Below, piece by piece: positions 1 to 5,759 of a DNA stretch of 5,759 nt; position 1 is the first letter of the stretch; every line of letters begins with the position of its first letter. The notes under the pieces are model-generated. The model was not told the DNA's origin, made no database searches, and worked only from the letters and a program-made list of their open reading frames with translations. Origin of the DNA: Azovibrio restrictus (lineage in GTDB: Bacteria; Pseudomonadota; Gammaproteobacteria; Burkholderiales; Rhodocyclaceae); assembly GCA_003252145.1 (NCBI GenBank), contig QKDJ01000280.1, positions 1 to 5,759 of the forward strand. Reading direction: 5' to 3'. The position numbers were made by a program, and so were the translations under genes.

Positions 1-319
1 TGAAGTCGAACCACCCTGTGGCGGTGAGCTCACTGGAACTGACCCAGTAGCCGAAGGGCTTGGCTTGGAGGACGTAGGTCTTGCCCGTGCCCAGGCCGTC
101 CAGGTCGAAGATGGCTTGGCCATTGCTGTCAGTCACCCGTTTCAAGCGCCAAGCCAGGGATCCATCCGACAGCTTCTCGTAGGCCTGGATTTCCTGGTTG
201 ACCAGTGGGGCGTTCTGAACATGGTCCGTCAGGCGTACGGTCAATTTTGCACCCGCAGCCTGCGCAAACTGCCCGCCCAATCCAAACCATAGAAGTGCCA
301 ATAAAAGTCTTAGAAACAT
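1..319 (-). CDS. Secreted protein with N-terminal carboxypeptidase-regulatory/Ig-like beta domain (partial, C-terminus off window)
   Basis: Reading leftward from the ATG at 319-317, the frame stays open for 106 codons to the window edge. Residues 1-21 form a signal peptide: a short start with Arg4, a Leu/Phe/Trp-rich core over residues 5-16, and an Ala-Gln-Ala site predicting cleavage after residue 21. There is no lipobox cysteine, so this is a Sec-exported soluble or anchored protein, not a lipoprotein. Residues about 25-90 show the alternating pattern of a small beta-sandwich: a strand (KLTVRLTD), a TDSNGQAIFDLDGL turn-strand-turn and a TYVLQAKPFGYW strand. This resembles carboxypeptidase-regulatory-like or Ig-like modules of extracellular proteins. 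The start is supported by a strong Shine-Dalgarno (GGGGGAGGTGAG) just before the ATG. The specific function is not recognisable. A role as a matrix or surface protein alongside the EPS genes is inferred. Whether the missing C-terminus carries a sorting signal cannot be seen. Confidence 0.85.
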   Translation of the reverse strand, partial: MFLRLLLALLWFGLGGQFAQAAGAKLTVRLTDHVQNAPLVNQEIQAYEKLSDGSLAWRLKRVTDSNGQAIFDLDGLGTGKTYVLQAKPFGYWVSSSELTATGWFDF

Positions 320-331
320 CTCACCTCCCCC
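320..331 (-). promoter_or_regulatory. Strong ribosome binding site of the secreted-protein gene
   Basis: Read on the minus strand, the bases before the ATG are GGGGGAGGTGAG. They contain GGAGGTGA, a near-complete complement of the 16S rRNA 3' end, with about four bases between GGAGG and ATG. This fixes the start codon and suggests high expression. It is much stronger than the sites before the other genes in the window. Confidence 0.75.
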
Positions 332-342
332 AATACATCACC

Positions 343-358
343 TGCACATGCCGCGCCA
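343..358 (-). promoter_or_regulatory. Candidate sigma-54 (RpoN) -24/-12 promoter for the secreted-protein gene
   Basis: On the minus strand the sequence TTGGCGCG-GCAT-GTGCA closely follows the sigma-54 pattern YTGGCACG-N4-TTGCW, with one departure in each half (A to G in the -24 half, T to G in the -12 half). The invariant GG lies at 357-356 and the invariant GC at 345-344, separated by exactly 10 bases as required. Transcription would start near 332, giving a leader of about 13 bases that still contains the full Shine-Dalgarno. Sigma-54 promoters need an ATP-using enhancer-binding protein, so the gene would be switched on by a signal. The assignment rests on motif and position only. Confidence 0.55.
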
Positions 359-368
359 ATATTTGGCG
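354..368. repeat. Inverted repeat overlapping the -24 element
   Basis: CGCCAA-TAT-TTGGCG is a perfect 6-base inverted repeat around a 3-base centre. It overlaps the -24 half of the candidate sigma-54 promoter, so a protein bound here could block or tune polymerase. It could also be a chance consequence of the TTGGC promoter sequence next to a GCCAA. No known operator is recognised. Confidence 0.3.
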
Positions 369-419
369 GCGAGCCTCTCAAGAACGCCGAGTTGACCCGG
401 TTGGATGGCTGTCCAGGGT

Positions 420-448
420 TTTATACCTCTGCTTTTTGGTCGATATGT
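420..448 (-). promoter_or_regulatory. Weak alternative sigma-70-type promoter
   Basis: On the minus strand a TATAAA box lies at 425-420. The hexamer 17 bases upstream (448-443) is ACATAT, a poor match to TTGACA. If used, transcription would start near 412 and give a leader of roughly 90 bases ahead of the secreted-protein gene. The upstream hexamer lies inside the palindrome at 441-454, so any such promoter would be controlled by whatever binds there. This is weak and offered only as an alternative to the sigma-54 promoter. Confidence 0.25.
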
Positions 449-454
449 ATATCG
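441..454. promoter_or_regulatory. 14-base palindrome, candidate regulator (enhancer-binding protein) site
   Basis: CGATAT-GT-ATATCG is a perfect 6-base inverted repeat with a 2-base centre, the usual shape of a dimer-binding operator. It lies about 109-122 bases upstream of the start predicted from the sigma-54-like promoter. That fits the roughly 80-150 base distance usual for enhancer-binding protein sites. The symmetry and position are seen directly; the binding role is inferred, and I recognise no specific regulator. Confidence 0.4.
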
Positions 455-479
455 CCTGATTGTTATGCCACGCTTGCTG

Positions 480-492
480 GAGGCCTGGCCTC
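480..492. repeat. GC-rich inverted repeat without a T-run
   Basis: GAGGCC-T-GGCCTC is a perfect 6-base inverted repeat about a single base. It lies 55-67 bases past the stop of the last glycosyltransferase gene. On neither strand is it followed by a run of T, and a one-base loop would have to open further to form a hairpin, so it is not a typical intrinsic terminator. It could slow polymerase or bind a protein. Confidence 0.3.
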
Positions 493-518
493 TGGCTTCG
501 CGCACGTCATTATTTATA

Positions 519-544
519 TATTGGTATTGACTTGATCGCCAATA
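519..544. repeat. Inverted repeat TATTGG/CCAATA just past the operon stop codon
   Basis: TATTGG at 519-524 and CCAATA at 539-544 are exact 6-base complements separated by 14 bases, starting three bases past the TAG stop of the glycosyltransferase gene. The arms are too AT-rich and too far apart for a strong terminator. A weak 3'-end stem or a protein site is possible. The surrounding bases (about 508-546) are notably AT-rich, as expected for an intergenic junction. Confidence 0.25.
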
Positions 545-546
545 AA

Positions 547-1707
547 CTACTTCGACATGGCTGATCGACTTAGCACCCGCTGGGTGCGTACGCTTTCGTA
601 GACCGCAACAGTTTTCAGTGCGATGTCACGCCAATCGTATTTGGACACCACCCAGGCCCTGCATGCTTCCCGTGCGGCGTCTGATATTGGTGTAGAGGTG
701 AAATGCCTGATGCGCGCGGCCAGTGCCTGTACATCCCCCAGGGGAAAGTAATTTTCTGCTGGCAGGCCGACTTCCAGGTTGGCCGGGATGTCGCTGGCCA
801 CAACAGGCAGACCGAAAGACAGGGCTTCCAGCATGGCGATGGGCAGTCCTTCGTGGGAGGAAGGCAGCACAAACAGCCCGGCATGGGCGTACAACTCGCG
901 GAGGGCCTCTCCGGTTTGCAGGCCGGTGCACACCACGTCTGACGTCACCTTTGCCTTGTTCAGCACCTCCTGGACATAGGCATCCGGGTGGTCAGAAGCA
1001 CCGACGATGGCCAACTTCCAGCCGGGAAGGCGTGATGCTGTAAAGGCTGCAATCAAGTCAAGGTGCCGCTTTTCGGGGACTAGCCGGCTGACGAGCAGAA
1101 TGTAGCGCCCAGGCGTCAGCCCGAACGTGGCCAAGGCTTCCTGGCTAGCTGGAAGGCTGGGCAGTACCACTCCATTGGGGATGAGCACGCTGTCCTTGCC
1201 ATGCTTGCTGAGTACCAGTTGGCGGATTACCTGGGAGATGACAATGCGTTGCTGGGACCAACGCATGCCGAAGCGCTCGCCCATTTGCAATGTCCATTTT
1301 GCGAAGCGCCCCCACTTTTGCCGGTCGTAATCCGGGCCATGGTGCGTGACTACTACCCTGAGGCCCAGCAAACGGGCAGGCACAGTTACAAGAGCCGGGC
1401 CTATGGCCTGGATGTGCAGCATGTCAGGCCGTTTGATGGCCGCGTACAGCACCCCCAGGAAACTGTGAAGAATAGCTTCCAGGCCCTTGGATTTTGGTGC
1501 CCAGAGCGGCACCAGCCGCACGTTCTTCCATCGACCGCCCACGTTGGCAGGGTGATACGGCGCCCGGGTCAGCACAGTGACTTCGCAGCCCATTTCTGCC
1601 AGCAGGGGGCAAAGGTGCTCGGCATGGGTTTCCACCCCCCCTTGAACACCGGGGAATCCGCGTAGGCCAAGCATCATGACTTTCATGGGTGCGTTATTGC
1701 TCAACAC
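547..1707 (-). CDS. GT4-type glycosyltransferase (GT-B fold), second in the pair
   Basis: This 386-residue protein has the normal length and layout of a retaining GT-B glycosyltransferase of family GT4. Residues about 8-45 hold the first Rossmann strand and the GFPGVQGGVETH glycine-rich loop. A THHGPDYDRQKW segment lies at 121-132. The second domain begins near 200 with LLVSRLVPEKRH, where Arg208 and Lys213 are the usual donor-phosphate contacts. The E-x7-E motif is Glu286 and Glu294 in SSHEGLPIAMLEA. It should transfer a sugar from a nucleotide donor to a lipid-linked acceptor on the cytoplasmic face of the membrane. Donor and acceptor are not predictable. The GTG start at 1707 has GGGGG five bases upstream and overlaps the stop of the preceding gene by 7 bases. 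An internal ATG at 1686 (residue 8, MKVMMLG) matches where relatives usually begin but has a poor ribosome site, so either start is possible. Confidence 0.93.
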   Translation of the reverse strand: MLSNNAPMKVMMLGLRGFPGVQGGVETHAEHLCPLLAEMGCEVTVLTRAPYHPANVGGRWKNVRLVPLWAPKSKGLEAILHSFLGVLYAAIKRPDMLHIQAIGPALVTVPARLLGLRVVVTHHGPDYDRQKWGRFAKWTLQMGERFGMRWSQQRIVISQVIRQLVLSKHGKDSVLIPNGVVLPSLPASQEALATFGLTPGRYILLVSRLVPEKRHLDLIAAFTASRLPGWKLAIVGASDHPDAYVQEVLNKAKVTSDVVCTGLQTGEALRELYAHAGLFVLPSSHEGLPIAMLEALSFGLPVVASDIPANLEVGLPAENYFPLGDVQALAARIRHFTSTPISDAAREACRAWVVSKYDWRDIALKTVAVYESVRTQRVLSRSAMSK

Positions 1708-2927
1708 GGTACCCCCATGCCTCGGTATAAATCCAACAGACGATCCCTGTAGCGGGTAGCGGTGAAGTCATCCAACACCCAGCGTCGTCCAGCTTGGCCC
1801 ATGGCAAGAATTTCATCGTCGGCCTTGCGGGCGAATTCGCGCAACCTTTCGGCAAGGGACTCGGCATCGCCGCTGACGAAAACGTCACCGGTCTCCCCAG
1901 GGCGGATCAATTCAGGGATGCCACCAATATCCGCGCCGATGACCGGGCGTTCCAGCGCATAGGCCTCCATCACGCTCATGGGGGCGTTTTCGTACCATTC
2001 TGAGGGCAACACCATGGCGCGGGCGCTGCGGATCACATCAAACAGCGCTTCTCCGGTACGGTAGCCAAGAAACTCCACATCCGCCCCCGTTTGATGTGCC
2101 AGTACTTTCAGGCTTTCCTCTTCCGGACCAGTTCCTACGATCCAGCCTTTTGCATTTGCCAGTGCCAGTGCTCGCACAAACGTGGCCAATCCCTTTTCCG
2201 GACCCAGGCGGCCGAAGAAAACGAATGCCTGTCCCGGCTCGCCCCGAGGATGAAGGTGATCGGCATCCACGAAGTTGGGGATGTGGCAGAAGCGCTCACG
2301 AGGCCAGCCCCACTCCACGAATTTCTCGAGATAAAAGCGACTGGGTACAACAAATCTATCCACATGCCGGGAATAACAACCCAGTAGGCGGTGTACGGCA
2401 GTCTCCATGGCAATCACCATGGACAGCGGCAGCGAATTCTTCACGCACCGGTGGGCAGCAACATTCCAGATGGCCCCACCCTTGCAACGCTCGCATATGC
2501 CGTCATGGGTCAACATCTTGTACGCAGGACAGGCAATCTTGAGGTCGTGCAAGGTCAAAACGGTTGGTACACCAACAGATTTGAGGCGTCCAAAGATCGC
2601 TGGTGAAATGTGGTGATACACATTGTGGGCATGTGCAACGGACGGCTTTGCGCGTTGTACCAAGGCCGAAATTTTGCGTCTTGCCTCAGTGGAATAAATG
2701 ATCTTCCTGGTGTTTATGAGTTTTTGCGGCAGCGAATAGCTTTCGCCGAACTCGATTTCATCCACGAACCAGTTCTGCCAAGGTGAAGGCAGGTTCTTCG
2801 AATGGCGCATTGCAAAAGGCACGACATCCCAGCCGATTTCCTCGAAAAGGCGGTTTTGTTCAAGAAACACGACCTCAGCCCCACCCCGACGGTAGTAGTA
2901 ATTGTTAATAGACAGCAAACCAGGCAT
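1701..2927 (-). CDS. GT4-type glycosyltransferase with a four-cysteine insert, first in the pair
   Basis: This 408-residue protein is a full-length GT-B glycosyltransferase of family GT4. The N-terminus reads LLSINNYYYRRGGAEVVFLE, with the GGAE loop at 15-18. LTLHDLK lies at 124-130. Next comes a cysteine-rich stretch with Cys133, Cys145, Cys148 and Cys161, spaced like a small metal-binding or structural knuckle; this pattern recurs in one branch of GT4 enzymes. The C-terminal domain starts near 235 with FVFFGRLGPEKG (Arg240, Lys245 as donor-phosphate contacts) and carries the E-x7-E pair Glu313/Glu321 in EWYENAPMSVMEA. It would add a sugar to a polysaccharide repeat unit in the cytoplasm; the substrate is not predictable. 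The ATG start lies 7 bases past the sulfotransferase stop, with only a weak GAG ribosome site six bases upstream, suggesting coupled translation. The first ~150 codons are lower in GC (about 48-50%) than the rest (about 62%). Confidence 0.94.
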   Translation of the reverse strand: MPGLLSINNYYYRRGGAEVVFLEQNRLFEEIGWDVVPFAMRHSKNLPSPWQNWFVDEIEFGESYSLPQKLINTRKIIYSTEARRKISALVQRAKPSVAHAHNVYHHISPAIFGRLKSVGVPTVLTLHDLKIACPAYKMLTHDGICERCKGGAIWNVAAHRCVKNSLPLSMVIAMETAVHRLLGCYSRHVDRFVVPSRFYLEKFVEWGWPRERFCHIPNFVDADHLHPRGEPGQAFVFFGRLGPEKGLATFVRALALANAKGWIVGTGPEEESLKVLAHQTGADVEFLGYRTGEALFDVIRSARAMVLPSEWYENAPMSVMEAYALERPVIGADIGGIPELIRPGETGDVFVSGDAESLAERLREFARKADDEILAMGQAGRRWVLDDFTATRYRDRLLDLYRGMGVPC

Positions 2928-2934
2928 ATCAGTC

Positions 2935-3702
2935 TCAACTCATCGTGCTACGCAATAAACCTCGAACGGAAAGTGCCGCCTCAAGTTCAGCGAAATTGGT
3001 CACGCTTTCCCGCACATCTTTTCTGGACTGCGGTTTAGCCTTCATGTGTTTTTCTATTGGAGGGGTCACTACGGGGTCTTCACCCAAGAATCGAAGGGCC
3101 CGAGAGACTGCTTCCGCATTGTTATTGCGGAACTCCTCATAGCGAATCAGCATATATGGATTGCTTTGACGAAGACTGGCAAGCCGCGAATCCACCCAGT
3201 CCTTTGCAATAACTCGCTTAACCGCTTCTCGGATATCCACGCGCACAGCCAGATCATCTGCGTAGGGCTCGCCAAAATAGAGCCCCGACTCTTTCGACAG
3301 CGCCTTGGATGTTAACCAGCCCAGGTTATCCTCTCGGAGGATATGGATTATCTTGATCTGCGAGCTTTTACGCAGCCAATTAATGTGAGCCTCAAGTCGA
3401 TCAAGCAAAAGCGCGGGGGAATATTTCGGATGAACAATCCACTTATTTGACGACCTGAACAATTTCCTAAACCCCAGCGTTGCCGAATTGCTGGCGTCGG
3501 ATTTGGCCATATGGTCCTGGTCTGCCTGGGTTAGGCTATTGAATTTCTTAGCAAGTCCAGCCTCAGCAATACTGATGGCCCGCCAAGGCGCAACCCTTAA
3601 CGTCCACTCCCAACCACAAGTGACGTTGGGGTGAAGCCCGATGCCATTCCCAAGAGCACTGCTACCTGTTCTCTGTGTACCGACGATTAAGAAATTATTC
3701 AT
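2935..3702 (-). CDS. PAPS-dependent sulfotransferase-like protein
   Basis: This 255-residue protein matches the size and motif order of bacterial PAPS-dependent sulfotransferases. The N-terminus holds the 5'-phosphosulfate loop, GTQRTGSSAL at 8-17. A strand followed by LREDNLGWLTSKAL at 122-135 fits the 3'-phosphate-binding region, with Arg123, Asn126 and Ser132 as the likely contacts. MLIRYEEF at 184-191 is the common strand-plus-YE element. The C-terminal KAKPQSRKDVRESVTNFAEL (221-240) resembles the family's closing loop. It would transfer sulfate from PAPS to a hydroxyl, here most plausibly on a sugar of the polysaccharide, in the cytoplasm. There is no signal peptide or membrane segment. 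The start ATG shares ATGA with the hydrolase stop, a four-base overlap typical of coupled translation, with no strong ribosome site of its own. GC is about 46-52% in sampled blocks, well below most of the flanking sequence. A carbohydrate acceptor is inferred from context; a lipid or small-molecule acceptor is not excluded. Confidence 0.85.
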   Translation of the reverse strand: MNNFLIVGTQRTGSSALGNGIGLHPNVTCGWEWTLRVAPWRAISIAEAGLAKKFNSLTQADQDHMAKSDASNSATLGFRKLFRSSNKWIVHPKYSPALLLDRLEAHINWLRKSSQIKIIHILREDNLGWLTSKALSKESGLYFGEPYADDLAVRVDIREAVKRVIAKDWVDSRLASLRQSNPYMLIRYEEFRNNNAEAVSRALRFLGEDPVVTPPIEKHMKAKPQSRKDVRESVTNFAELEAALSVRGLLRSTMS

Positions 3703-5759
3703 TCAATGACGAGCTCAAAAAAAGTTGTTGGACCGTGCGTTAGGCGAGAGGTATCCAATTTCACAATGACGCCATCCGAATCAGACGTGAGTGGAATTTT
3801 TTCCGCACGTTCACCGTTTAGGTGCAAGGCATACAGGGATAGATTACTTTGAGAGGCGCGGCGCAATCGCATGTCTATCTGTACCGCACGAAGCAATATT
3901 GGCAGAGTGCCCAATGCCTTTAATTCACGTTCATCGTCATCAGCGAACTGCATGCCACTGTTTCGGGCATCTGTTGCGACAATCAAAAGGATTCTGGTGC
4001 TTTGAGCAAGATCTCGCCCATCCATAGAGGAAGCCGCCACCAGTGCAGGCACACTCGCCTTGTCGATTGACAACAGACTCAGCCTACCTGGTGCCGTTTC
4101 AAACGCTGCCGCCTCCGTTCGCTTGGTGATTACCTTGAGGCTATTGTTTGTAGGCTCTAGGATGATTTCTCCCGTATCGCTGACAAAGTGGTTCTCACCA
4201 TCCGACGAGTTACCCTCTAGCAGCCCCTGGCCCTTTAGGTGTGTCAGGAGGCTGGAGAAAGATTGCTCGCCTGATAGTCCAACTCTGGCTGCCAGTTTGT
4301 TGGCGAGGGTTGGGAGCTTGCCGTCCGGTTCGAGCAAAGCATCCAGCCCTGCTCCAGCGGGCTGGGTATCCCACACCAGACCTACACCGGTGATCAGGCC
4401 CAGCTCGGTCAGACTAACGGGCAGGCGGCCAATGCCTCCCCGTTTGTCGAATACATAATTTTCAGAAAGGCGGATGCCCACACGGTGTTTGGCCGGAGAC
4501 ACATCTCCTCGCAGATAGAGAAGGGCGGCCAGGGTTTCATTCGCCCGCTCGACCGGGTCCATGCCAATGCCATATGGGTAAATCGCTCTCCTGCGACTGG
4601 TGTTGCCTTGGCCATAGGCCAATTCGATGGGCCCGCTCCCATGCCGGCAGATCAGGTCCCATCCCTGGAGGGCTGCATAAGCGCTGACCGCCAGCCCGCT
4701 TTGGAAGCGCCAACGGCTCCAGAATGGATGCCCATATTCCGACACGGAATAAGGTTTGCTCCAGTATCGAGCCGTGGCCAGATGCCGAACATACTCCAGA
4801 CCCTCTACCAGCGAGCTGGTCTGACCGATACGGGAGCCAGGCTCAACAAACCTGCTGGGTTCCTCGTGGTAGGCGTGCATGTCCACCCACTGCAACGGGG
4901 CGCGGATAGCCTGGTCCTGCAGATTGGGCCAGCTATCAAAGGCGGTGATCAACCCGGTGTATCCCAGACTTCGGATGTACTCCTGCATCCAGGCATAGGC
5001 GTCACGCTGTGTGTCGTAATTGAAACGTTGGGCGTCGCGAACCCAAGGGGTGGCTGTCCAAATACGCCGTGGCAGACTTATCCGCCCGTCCTTGGGACCG
5101 AACGAGCCCCACGCTTCCCATACGGAATCCAAACTGCCATAGCGCTTGACGAGCCACCGCTCGAACAGCCGGTCCAAGGCAGGGTCTGGATCAAGGTTAA
5201 CCACGTGATTCAGCCCACCCTCATTGACAAGAATGACGCCGTAAAGGGCAGGGTCTTCCAGGATGGTTTTTCCCGTATATCGATTGCGCGTACCAAGTAG
5301 GCGCCTCACCAACTCCTTCCAGTGGGCCTGTTGGGCAGGGTCGTAATAGATGCCTACCTTGAGATTGTGCTTTTTTACCCACCGGTTGGTGCCCACATCC
5401 CCATAGGCGCCATTCCACGCAGTCAGGCCGTCCATCATCCAGGCGATGCCTTCTCGCTTCAGCGCAGCGAGAAAATAATGCAAACGGTCCAGTTGTTCGG
5501 GATCAAAGTCGAAGTCTTGGGTGCGTCCACCCATCAGCACGTTTTCAAGGAAATGAAAACGGGCCAGGATGTAGCCATGCCGCCTTAATTGACGGGCATA
5601 CACATCTGCTGTCGCGTGGTCAGGAAATCCACCCTCAATCCCAAATGGTTGCGAAGCACAAAGCATGGGCCCTTGTCCGTTATACCCGCTCCCACGGATC
5701 CCCGAAAAATCGAGAATATTCCCCGCAGAAATGGACAAGGACTTATCTAACACTGGGCG
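3699..5759 (-). CDS. Clan GH-A-type glycoside hydrolase (GH5/GH42-like TIM barrel), 5' end likely outside the window
   Basis: From a GTG at 5753 the frame gives 684 residues; numbering here uses that codon as residue 1. The frame is open through the last two codons of the window, and no ribosome site is visible, so the true start and any signal peptide are probably beyond the edge. A short N-terminal strand region (ILDFSG) leads into a TIM barrel. RQLRRHGYILARFHFLE at 54-70 is the typical early barrel helix and strand. YGVILVNEGG at 171-180 gives Asn177-Glu178, the likely acid/base. VDMHAYHEE at 290-298 is the usual H-x-Y strand, and SVSEYGHPFW at 336-345 gives Glu339, the likely nucleophile. 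From about 520 to 684 a beta-sandwich follows, including the DARNSGM segment common to such C-terminal domains. It would retain stereochemistry while cutting a glycosidic bond. Its place in an EPS operon suggests polymer trimming or turnover. The GH family and substrate are not assignable by eye. GC falls toward its 3' end, from about 66% near 4400 to about 48% near 3720. Confidence 0.88.
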   Translation of the reverse strand, partial: RPVLDKSLSISAGNILDFSGIRGSGYNGQGPMLCASQPFGIEGGFPDHATADVYARQLRRHGYILARFHFLENVLMGGRTQDFDFDPEQLDRLHYFLAALKREGIAWMMDGLTAWNGAYGDVGTNRWVKKHNLKVGIYYDPAQQAHWKELVRRLLGTRNRYTGKTILEDPALYGVILVNEGGLNHVVNLDPDPALDRLFERWLVKRYGSLDSVWEAWGSFGPKDGRISLPRRIWTATPWVRDAQRFNYDTQRDAYAWMQEYIRSLGYTGLITAFDSWPNLQDQAIRAPLQWVDMHAYHEEPSRFVEPGSRIGQTSSLVEGLEYVRHLATARYWSKPYSVSEYGHPFWSRWRFQSGLAVSAYAALQGWDLICRHGSGPIELAYGQGNTSRRRAIYPYGIGMDPVERANETLAALLYLRGDVSPAKHRVGIRLSENYVFDKRGGIGRLPVSLTELGLITGVGLVWDTQPAGAGLDALLEPDGKLPTLANKLAARVGLSGEQSFSSLLTHLKGQGLLEGNSSDGENHFVSDTGEIILEPTNNSLKVITKRTEAAAFETAPGRLSLLSIDKASVPALVAASSMDGRDLAQSTRILLIVATDARNSGMQFADDDERELKALGTLPILLRAVQIDMRLRRASQSNLSLYALHLNGERAEKIPLTSDSDGVIVKLDTSRLTHGPTTFFELVIE

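Noticed and set aside
65..459. Two overlapping plus-strand frames at the left edge (65-292 and 205-459)
   Set aside because: They oppose the secreted-protein gene, which has a signal peptide and a strong ribosome site. Neither plus-strand frame has such support.
480..492. Intrinsic terminator for the operon
   Set aside because: The palindrome has no following T-run on either strand and only a one-base centre, so it does not meet the usual pattern.
527..555. Plus-strand promoter starting at TTGACT
   Set aside because: The hexamer 17 bases downstream (CTTCGA) is a poor -10 box, and no plus-strand gene lies downstream.
1201..1665. A 154-codon plus-strand open frame
   Set aside because: It is antisense to the glycosyltransferase at 547-1707, which keeps all its motifs, and the translation shows no family features.
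2096..2542. A 148-codon plus-strand open frame
   Set aside because: It is a shadow of the glycosyltransferase at 1701-2927, with low-complexity composition and no motif.
4485..5300. A 271-codon plus-strand open frame
   Set aside because: It lies wholly antisense to the hydrolase, whose catalytic motifs are intact. The translation has no recognisable domain, and long antisense frames are common opposite GC-rich genes.

Overview
The window looks like part of an exopolysaccharide (EPS) or surface-polysaccharide locus from a proteobacterium, probably beta- or gamma-class. This rests on the gene content, a candidate sigma-54 promoter and a moderately high GC of about 60% outside one low-GC block. 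No gene here fixes the genus. All five genes are on the minus strand and read from the right edge to the left.

Right to left, the layout is as follows. A clan GH-A-type glycoside hydrolase fills 3699 to the right edge, and its reading frame is still open there, so its true 5' end is probably outside. A PAPS-dependent-type sulfotransferase (2935-3702) overlaps it by four bases. Two GT4-type glycosyltransferases follow (1701-2927 and 547-1707), the first after a 7-base gap and the second overlapping by 7 bases. Such tight packing implies one transcript with translational coupling. A 227-base intergenic stretch (320-546) comes next. Last is the start of a secreted protein (1-319, cut by the left edge), which has a clear signal peptide and a carboxypeptidase-regulatory/Ig-like beta domain.

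Read together, the two glycosyltransferases would add sugars from activated donors to a growing lipid-linked repeat. The sulfotransferase would add sulfate to a sugar, and the hydrolase would trim or edit the polymer. The linkage, the sugars and the sulfated position cannot be read from the sequence.

Two signals go beyond ordinary annotation. First, the intergenic stretch carries a close match to a sigma-54 -24/-12 promoter directly in front of the secreted-protein gene. A 14-base perfect inverted repeat sits about 110-120 bases upstream of its expected start, where an enhancer-binding protein would bind. Second, GC falls from about 62-66% to about 46-53% between roughly 2450 and 4200. This covers the 3' end of the hydrolase, the whole sulfotransferase and the 5' end of the first glycosyltransferase, and suggests the sulfotransferase arrived by recombination into an existing locus. 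I saw no RNA genes, CRISPR array, insertion sequence or convincing intrinsic terminator.
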